From Peromyscus leucopus (Eukaryota > Chordata > Mammalia > Rodentia > Cricetidae), in assembly GCF_004664715.2 (NCBI RefSeq), contig NC_051063.1:72745518-72809517 (forward strand): a stretch of 64,000 bases of DNA, given 5' to 3'. The position numbers were made by a program, and so were the translations under genes. The notes under the pieces were generated by a model. That model was not told the origin of the DNA. It did no database searches and saw only the letters and a list, made by a program, of their open reading frames with translations. Below are positions 57,026-64,000 of the stretch, piece by piece (positions within the stretch are counted from its first letter, which is position 1; every line of letters begins with the position of its first letter).

Positions 57026-57361
57026 AGGGGCCACGGGGCTCCAGGAGCGCCTCCTAGCCCAGCCCCAGGAATCAAGCGCCATCTGACACGCAGGGCCACC
57101 ATGTTGCTCCTACAGCTGCGCTCCAGACACTGTGGTCTGACTGTGCTGCTCTCTGAGTCTCGCTCTTCCCAACACGACTGTGGGCTTCCAGACTAAGCCA
57201 GCGGGTACACTCTTGCTCAATGTGCGCAGCCTCCATTCTAGAGAAAATGCAAGTGTGCAAAACAGAAGGCTTCAAGAATCCCTAAAGACTCTCACAGGCA
57301 ACAGAAGCCAACATCTGAGGATCATACTGCCAGCTTATCAGGGCCCTGGAGAAACTGGTAC

Positions 57362-57569
57362 ACGGGCCAGTGAGATGTCTCAACTGTCTCACTGGTGGGT
57401 GAAGGTGAAGGTGGGTGACGAAGGTGCCTGCCACCAAGCCTCCCAACCTAAGTTCAGTCCCTGGGACCCACGTGGTAAAAGGAGAGAACCAGTTTCCACG
57501 AGTTGTCCTCCAACTTCCATATCCACTCCATAGCACAAGTGTGACCATACACACACACACACATACACA

Positions 57570-57609
<40 letters not shown>

Positions 57610-57660
57610 CACAAAACTAAAGAAAGAAATAAGTAAATAAATAAGTAAATGTAATTTTAA
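57362..57660 (+). repeat. B2-like SINE with CA/(CGCA)n tail
   Basis: GGGCCAGTGAGATGTCTCAA, CCAACCTAAGTTCAGTCCCT, GGGACCCACGTGGTAAAAGG and GAGTTGTCCTCCAACTTCCA belong to the same SINE type as 32,377. A CA tract and (CGCA)n (57,570-57,611) and an AAGTAAATAAATAAG tail follow. Confidence 0.8.
57570..57611 (+). repeat. (CGCA)n microsatellite
   Basis: About ten CGCA units keep all their CpGs. Strictly alternating purine-pyrimidine, so a strong Z-DNA candidate. Confidence 0.95.
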
Positions 57661-57787
57661 ATTAAGAAAAGGAAAAGAAATGAGTGCAAGTCAGTTGAGC
57701 ACTAGAAAAGGTAACCATAGGCGATTTACATCCGGTATGACAGGTTCCATGGACAATTATTTCCACCGGCTTTGAGATTGTTTGACC

Positions 57788-58192
57788 CATGGCTGGTTTT
57801 ATCTGTCCACTTGACACAAGCTAGAGTCATCAGAGGAAGGAGCCTCAGTTGAGGAAGTACCTCACTGAGATCCAGCTGGAAGGCATTTTCTCATTTAGTG
57901 GTCAATGGGGGAGGGTCCAGCACATGGTGGGTGGTGCCATCCCTGGGTTGGTGGTCCTGGGTTCTGTAAGAAGGTGGGTGGAGCAAGCCAGGGGAAGCTA
58001 TCCAGGAAGCAGCTCCTCTCCATGGCCTCTGCATCAGCTCCTGCCTCCGGGATCCTGCCCTGCTTGAGTTCCTGTCCTGACTTCCTTCAGTGATGGACAG
58101 CAATGCTGAAGGGTAAGCCAAGTAAACCCTTTCCTCCCCAACTTGCTTTTTGGTCATGGTGTGTCATTGCAGCGATAGAAACTCTAAGACAA
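57788..58192 (+). mobile_element. MaLR-like rodent LTR repeat, plus strand
   Basis: It opens ATGGCTGGTTTTATCTGTCC with ACTTGACACAAGCTAGAGTC. GGTGGTGCCATCCCTGGGTT, CCATGGCCTCTGCATCAGCT and TTCCTGTCCTGACTTCCTTC follow, then AAGTAAACCCTTTCCTCCCC and GCGATAGAAACTCTAAGAC. It runs opposite to 34,864-35,247, and the two are near full-length partners of one family. Confidence 0.8.
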
Positions 58193-58599
58193 CTCCTGTT
58201 GCCTGTTTCCTTGGTGGCCCCTGTGCTCTGAGAGACGTGGGAAAAGTCACCTGGGACAAGTTCTTTTGAAGCAGGCATTGGTGTGGTGGCAGGCTGCTCT
58301 GATTTGACGCTCCCCTCTGAGGCCCTTGCACCTCACAACTCACTGGCCCTGGGCTCTGAGTCAGGGTGAAACACACTTTTCCTGGCCCCAGAGCTTCATG
58401 CTATGGCCAAGTCCCAGCGGCAGACAATTGCGGGGCCTGTGACACAGGAAACCCTCCCTGTTCCTACAAACACTTCCCCTCCCCCACCCCATCCTCTGTC
58501 ACAGACATTAAATATTTATGAGTTCTTAAAAAAAAAAGAAAAGAAAAGAAAAAGAGAAAAAAAAAACCCACAGAGCTCAGATAATGCAAGTTGTCTACC
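58193..58599. other. Unique DNA ending in an A-rich tract
   Basis: The A-rich tract is at 58,527-58,566. No gene is seen. Confidence 0.5.
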
Positions 58600-59200
58600 A
58601 GGCAGGGAGATTGCTAGCCGATAAGCAGTGTTTAGAGTCACCATGATACGCTTCATATTGTGATCTGATTGGGGACCATATTAAAACTCGCTGAGGCTAT
58701 TATACCTAATTTTTGTTTCAATTCAGGCAATATTGCCACTGCTTACTGTGATTTCTATTTATTTTTTCCTATTGTTCGTGTTTTATTGGGGTTGTGTCCG
58801 TTTTATCAAGCGGATCTCCCCTGAAAGGGAGGTCACACTGTGTTTGGACCTCAGGGATTTTTTTTTTTTTTTTTTGGTGTTTTTCTTTTAAAGGGGTTTC
58901 TGCTTGGTCTGAATTCATTCAAATCCCCTCCATGCTAATATAATTCTTTCTTTACTCTTGTCCAATTATAATATTTCTGCCAGCACAAAACCTGACAGCT
59001 TGATATTTAAAAGCTGTATAAACTCTCATCATCCAGTTTTATGTTCCCGTTTTTTCTATGATACCATTGGATTTGGGTGAGTGCTACATAAAATGTGTGC
59101 ATTGAAGGGTTTCAAATCAAGTTATCTCCTTCATCTATAAAAATTGAATTTTAAAGGTTATTTTAATTATAAGTTTAAACCCAGGCACTAATAATGATAG
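58600..59200. promoter_or_regulatory. Candidate conserved non-coding island
   Basis: Repeat-free apart from an 18-nt T run (58,858-58,875). Contains TATTATACCTAATTTTTG, CATGCTAATATAATTC, TGTCCAATTATAATATTTC and TTTTAATTATAAG, plus CpGs such as AAGCGGATC. Enhancer-like; untested. Confidence 0.45.
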
Positions 59201-59349
59201 GGGCCGCTCCTGCGCAATCGTTCATTCACCTTCCTGGGGTTGGGGCCAAGCTGGGAAATTCTGTTATTTCCTGAGTGAAATGCAATTTTGTAAAACAGGA
59301 TATTATTTTTTAAAGTATGATACACTTTGCATAACTCTGTCTTCCTGGT

Positions 59350-59532
59350 ATGGCTCAGGGAGGTGGGGAAAGACTGAATGTACCTCAAGCCTTGCAGGAC
59401 CCTTTCTTCAGAGAATACGGGGACGAGATTGTCTCCATTTTCCAGCACCTCGAAGCCATATTTAAGTATCTGGCTGGCTGGGGTGCCAGCAAGAATGTCA
59501 CTTTACCAAAGAGTGGAAAGAGCAAAAAATAA
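59350..59532 (+). CDS. Short open frame, 60 codons (doubtful)
   Basis: The start context is good (G at -3 and G at +4: GGTATGG). An in-frame TAA lies upstream at 59,332, so it is a complete small ORF. The peptide has an aromatic middle (EYGDEIVSIFQHLEAIFKYL) and a basic lysine-rich end. I recognise no family and see no promoter. It sits between two conserved-looking blocks and is probably chance. Confidence 0.12.
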   Translation: MAQGGGERLNVPQALQDPFFREYGDEIVSIFQHLEAIFKYLAGWGASKNVTLPKSGKSKK

Positions 59533-59539
59533 CAAATAA

Positions 59540-60330
59540 GTAAAATCCAAATTTTAAGCCTTTTCTTTTCTTTTTCTTTCTTCTTCTTCTTCTTTTTTTG
59601 AAGATTGCAATCTAAACTCCTTTGGTTTAAGGGGGTGGGGGGAATCAGTGTTATGTGGGCTCCTGCACCACAAGTTTCTAAACCTGTTATTGAAGCCATG
59701 ATTGAAATCTGACAAAAACAGGCCATGCTTTATAATAATGTCCCGCAGCCAAAGTATGGCACCAATAACTAAACAATACTTTATCACCTTCGCCACTTTC
59801 AACAGCTCCCATTAATATTGAGATCAGAGTGCTGGGCCCTCTATTCCCCAGCTGACTGCCTTAGTGACAGCACTGGCTAAGGCAGTGACATTGAAAAATA
59901 TTTGCCATGACATGGCCACAAATCACAGCCAGACAAGTTTAAAACTCAATATTCACTCAACTTGCATCTGCTATTTTCTTGTTCCAATTTCTAAAACACA
60001 ATCATTACGTGTTCTCTTCTCCCAAACAGCACAACATAAATGGGTGTGTGCTAAGCACAGAGTTCAGCAGGGGGAGATAAAAAAATTAACTCCTCAGGAA
60101 TGGCCAGTAGTGGTGTCACTTCAGAAGCCAGGAAGTAGCGCTGTGGAGGCAACTGAGAACCCAGACACTGCACTAGGGACAGTGCCCGCTGCCTGGACTG
60201 TCTGGGACAATCACAGCAGCCCAGGCTCAGCTTGCAATTATTTGTGGTCCAGGGTTTACTCGACAGCCTAATTTTACACATATCGATTTTGATTTCCAGC
60301 TTTCTCGAGATGCTGAAGCAGATGTTAGTT
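59540..60330. promoter_or_regulatory. Candidate conserved non-coding blocks
   Basis: After a TTC/T-rich tract (59,562-59,600) come repeat-free AT-rich blocks at about 59,690-60,060 and 60,225-60,320 (GCAATTATTTGTGGTCC, GCCTAATTTTACACATATCG). No gene is seen. Frames at 59,864-60,271 and on the opposite strand overlap. Confidence 0.35.
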
Positions 60331-62358
60331 CACTTGGCAACTGCCCCTCGTTCACCGAGGCTGTGGTCAGTGTTACAGAACGTGTCCCACCCACCTGAGT
60401 CCTGTGGTGCATGGCTAACCTCGTGCCAGCCAGCCACACCTGAGCCCTAACTAGACTCAGGTACCCTTCAGAAATTGAGAATGGTGCCATGCACACCAGC
60501 CCCTTCGGGGAAACATCTGCTTGAGGCCTGGCCTCCACAAGGCTGGGAGCACAGTAGTTCTTCTCTGAGAGTGCCACGGACAGGGACTATTGTCCAGGCA
60601 CGGAATATGGAGACTCCCCGTGGTTCTCAGGTCTGGAATAGTAGCTGGCACTCAGCAGGTACTCAACACCAATGCCTAATGGAGAGTGAGGGTATAGGAC
60701 ATCAGATGATGACAGGGAGAGCCAGCGAGGTCCTGGTTCTGCTGTGGAATCACCACAGGACCTTAACCGAGTACCTGTTCTTCCTGAATCCTTGGATCTC
60801 TTTGGTGAGTTTAGGGTGATCCAGGGCTACCTCCAGAACTCAAGTCCTATTTTGTGAGACAATCAATACTGTGGACACAGATCTGACATGTTAAATAAGT
60901 TCATTTTAGTGACCCGCTGGTTCTGGACGGTACGGCAACAGTCTTCTGAGCCCGAGCAATGGGAACGTATTGGGTTAGCTCTGTAGATATAACCTGGTAC
61001 CCATTATACCCTAGGGTCTTCTGCATGATTTTTCTTTTAAACAAAAAGATGACCCATTGGCTATGGATATTAGACTTGTATGACACTAAGTTCAAATGAG
61101 ATGAAGATTTGGGAGTTGCCCGTTGTATTAAATAACCCACACGTCATTGGTGATGTCTTACAAACCTGTTTAAGAGCACATCGTCACAGAGAATGCAACG
61201 TAAGGTTTGTATCTTCAATTCACATTGGACAAGGTTACCGGATCAGCATGAGAAACCCAAAGGTGGTCCTCTTGTCACCTTGCATTTATCTGCATGATCT
61301 CAGGGACAGGAGCATTCATGGCATGGCATTCTCAGCCCCGCTCCATGAGAAGCACAGTCTGCCATAGTTATCTAATCTTGGTCTCCCTATAGACTATTGT
61401 GAAAGTCTTTTGGACCACATGACCCTGTTGGGAGGAGCCACAGCCAGAGCCTCATTAATAAAAATAAAGAGTTGAACACCAGCCAGAGCCTAGTGCATGA
61501 TGGGAGGAGACATTTGAGGGAGGAAGTGGGTATGTTTTTTGCATATGCCAAGCATATGAATTTCTGCAGGCAGAAGGAAGGCTGTAGTAAACGACGTTTC
61601 CAAAGCTGGGATATGTCCCCTCTGAAATGATCTTGTGCAAGTATTTGCCATTCTCTCCTGACCATCTCCTTGGATCTGGGTAGGTCTTCTAAACGAATCA
61701 TGATGGAGGGTGCTATGAGACTTTGGAGAGGTCACAACATGTCTTTGTGGTGTCTCCTTTGCTGGTTGGTTGGTTTCCTCTTGGAGCCCAGCCGCCATAC
61801 CTCAAGTCAGCAGCTCAGAACTCCTAGCCATGGGAGGGAGACCACTCTGGACATCAGCCTCCCTAACCCACACCACACAAAGTAGAAGGTTTCCCTGGTC
61901 AACCAGGTGAAGGCTTTGTGACGGAAGTGCTCTACCCTGTTTCTCTGGCTGGTGTTCACCCAACCTAAACAGACAGAGCCCTAGAGGTTTAGCTAAGGAA
62001 GGACAAGCAGAAAGAGAAACCAGACTCTCTGGGCTTGGCTCCAGCAATGTGGGAAGGGGTCACTCAGTGCCAGGTCATATCAAAGGAGTGAGCTAATTCA
62101 ACTCTGAGAGGCAGACCCCTCTTGGGGAGCCTGCACATGGATCCCTGGTCATCAGCTTTTGAGCCACTTAGCATCTAGGAGCCCTTTGGTTACAAGCATG
62201 AGTTGAAGGCCAAGCGGGCTGTGGGGAATTCCCTAGGAGGGACTTCAGTGGAACTCAGACCCACATCAGGGCAAACCTCCTGCTTCAGCTTAACATTTCC
62301 CTGGAGGCCCTCCTTTTTCTGGTTTGCTGCAACATACCCTGTTCATCTACCAGGATGG

Positions 62359-62360
<2 letters not shown>
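60331..62360. other. Unique DNA, no gene seen
   Basis: A MIR-like 3' end (GGCACTCAGCAGGTACTCAA) lies near 60,650. Frames on both strands lack domains. Confidence 0.45.

Positions 62361-62408
<48 letters not shown>
62361..62408 (+). repeat. (CA)n microsatellite
   Basis: About 24 CA units. Confidence 0.97.
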
Positions 62409-62410
<2 letters not shown>

Positions 62411-63610
62411 GCAGGATAGCAGATGTGTAATTCCTGATCTCAGAATTCCATTTCTGCCACCCAGGAGCTGAGAGAGGTACCTGCTGGGTAAACTACTGTG
62501 TCTGGAATTGCCCACCTGGGGCCACAGGAGCCACCTGGGCAGTGCCTGTGCTGGAGGTGACCATACATCTCCTAAAGAACTAGAGGGACTCAGAGATGGA
62601 CTCCTCTTCCTAACCCAGCTCAGGGCGAAGCACTCAGAATCTCTGATCACCTGAGAAGGAGGCCGACGACTCATTTCAGAAGGGAGCTTGAGCACAATTG
62701 TCTCGATTATGGAAAGAACTCTCTCGTGTGAGACAGGCCTTTATGAATAAACTAAATACGGCCAGTATTAAAGGCAATGGTGCAAATGATTGACTAGCTT
62801 GCTGCTCCCACCCTCCCAGCGGCCTTATGCCAAGATGAGGGCTGGATAACAAGATCTCCGTATGTTCAAGGAAAAAAAAAAAAAAAAAAAAAAGCTCGAT
62901 TTTCTTCCTGCTGCTGCTATTGGGAGCATACAATTTAAGTCACTTCCCAAAGGTGACTGGTCTCTGGATGGGCCTAAGCCTCAGATTGCAAAATCAGGAA
63001 GGCCCACAATTTAGGGACCCCATTCTTTCTGCAATTAGGTTTCCTTTTGCTATGGTCTACATATAAGCCCTCTCCTTACCCAGAGGGTCAGTGGTGTGTC
63101 CATTTGTATGAGAGTATGACCGTGGGATAAGGAGAGCTGGGTACTCAGGAGTCACTGGGGGACTTGGGGGTCTATGCACCCACAGAGCAATGCAAGACAA
63201 GAGTTTGGAATGTTTCCACTCATCCTGTTCACCTGCAAAGGCTACTGCGTGACTCCTCATCAACCACCCAGAGAGAAACCCCAAGGACCATCCAAACCAG
63301 CAGCAGGAAGTCACAGAGGCAAACAGGGCATCACACTTAGTGTTGTTCTGGTCACTCCCTAGCTGAAAGAAACTGGCTGTCATCAGATGCCTGATGGGGT
63401 TGGGCCCACCAAGGCTACCAGAGTTGCCTGTCCAGCATCCCAGCTCCCCCTCTGAAATAGAGCCTGGCTCCTGGGACTGAGCCAATGTGACCTGACCCAA
63501 AAGCGGGCCCTTCCCAGAGATATGAGGTCCCCCCTGTAGTCCCCTCCTTCCTGCTCCAGGGAAGAGGGGAGGCAGAGCCAGCAACTCTCAGAAGCAATCC
63601 GTACCTGTTC
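62409..63610. other. Unique DNA with a 22-nt A run
   Basis: The A run is at 62,872-62,893; no SINE body is recognised upstream. The 175-codon minus-strand frame (63,057-63,584) shows no domain. Confidence 0.45.
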
Positions 63611-63850
63611 TTTTTCTCATTGTTGTAACAAAATACTTGAAAAGGGCAACTTATGGATGGAAAGGTTTCTCCTGGCTCACAGTGTGAGGGTGCCGTCCAT
63701 CACAGCAGAGACCGCAAGGCGGCAGGAGCGTGAGGAAGCTGGTCACACTGCGTCCACAGTCAGGAAGGAGAGAGGGATGAACGCTGCTGCTCAGGACCCC
63801 TTCTCCTTTTCCTGTCCATCCAGGACTCTAGCCAATGGGGTTCTGCTGCC
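63611..63850 (-). mobile_element. MaLR-like rodent LTR repeat, second family, left part, minus strand
   Basis: TTGTTGTAACAAAATACTTG, GGAAAGGTTTCTCCTGGCTC, GGCGGCAGGAGCGTGAGGAA and GACTCTAGCCAATGGGG match the reversed repeat related to 42,689 and 54,255. It then changes abruptly to the next repeat. Confidence 0.65.
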
Positions 63851-64000
63851 CAGGAGCTGAAGCAGAGGCCACGAAGGATACTACTCACTGGCTTGCTCGC
63901 TAGGGCTTGTTCAGCCTGCTTTCCTACAACACCCAGATCCGCCTTCCCAGGGACGGCACTGCTGGGCCCTCACCCATCGGTAATCCATCAAGAAAATGCC
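63851..64000 (-). mobile_element. MaLR-like rodent LTR repeat, first family, cut by window end
   Basis: GAAGCAGAGGCCACGAAGGA, TACTCACTGGCTTGCTCGCT, TTGTTCAGCCTGCTTTCCTA and the final CATCAAGAAAATGCC match the inner part of the 34,864 repeat in the same orientation. It continues beyond the window. Confidence 0.7.

Noticed and set aside
62872..62893. Poly-A run as the tail of a processed pseudogene or SINE
   Set aside because: The sequence upstream on either strand matches no SINE or gene I know, and no target duplication is visible.
63057..63584. 175-codon minus-strand frame
   Set aside because: No domain or family is visible; composition is ordinary for GC-moderate non-coding DNA.

Overview
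The window reads as a non-coding piece of a rodent nuclear genome. I found no protein-coding gene, tRNA, rRNA or small-RNA gene that I can support, and there is no operon-like layout. Most open frames are short and broken, and they lie in repeats or in low-complexity DNA. The lineage comes from the repeats. B1, B2-like, B3, B4, ID and ID_B1 SINEs, rodent-type L1 3' ends, a URR1 hAT element and MaLR-like LTRs show a muroid rodent. Three copies of an LTR that I associate with cricetid genomes (hamsters, voles, deer mice) suggest Cricetidae rather than Mus or Rattus. That last step rests on memory of the family, not on a search. Older mammalian layers (MIR, L1M, L2, MER5-type and other hAT fossils) lie beneath.

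Layout. 1-11 kb: mostly unique DNA with scattered SINEs, two fossils of one hAT family (about 1.4 and 10.4 kb) and a B3 with a CA tail. 10.8-25 kb: a rodent L1 3' end, three MaLR-like LTRs, an ancestral L1M end, MIRs, a degenerate 31-32 bp minisatellite and several large CT/CA/GA microsatellites. 25-38 kb: unique DNA with B1s, a B2-like SINE with a clear target-site duplication, L1M and B3, and conserved-looking islands. 38.9-47 kb: the youngest-looking mobile DNA. It holds a solo LTR nested in an L1 3' end, the 3' end of an endogenous retrovirus with polypurine tract and LTR, and a third LTR on the minus strand. Microsatellites and a 260-bp polypyrimidine tract also lie here. 47-64 kb: AT-rich, repeat-poor islands that look like conserved non-coding elements, broken by URR1, MaLR-like LTRs, B2-like SINEs, a 20-nt G run and CA tracts. 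The window ends inside an LTR-like repeat.

Interpretation. Long gene-free DNA with several AT-rich, ATTA-rich, repeat-free islands (about 6.8, 17.3, 21.2, 24.0, 25.7, 27.7, 37.8, 44.8, 49.3, 52.9, 58.9 and 60.0 kb) is what a gene desert or very large intron beside a developmental regulator usually looks like. I could not identify the locus. The best hint of transcription is a 199-nt open segment at 52,796-52,994 with good splice-like borders inside one island. It could be a real exon or a conserved element that is open by chance.

Limits. Repeat calls come from recognising consensus sequences by eye, so old-element boundaries are accurate only to tens of bases. Conservation is inferred from composition and has not been measured.
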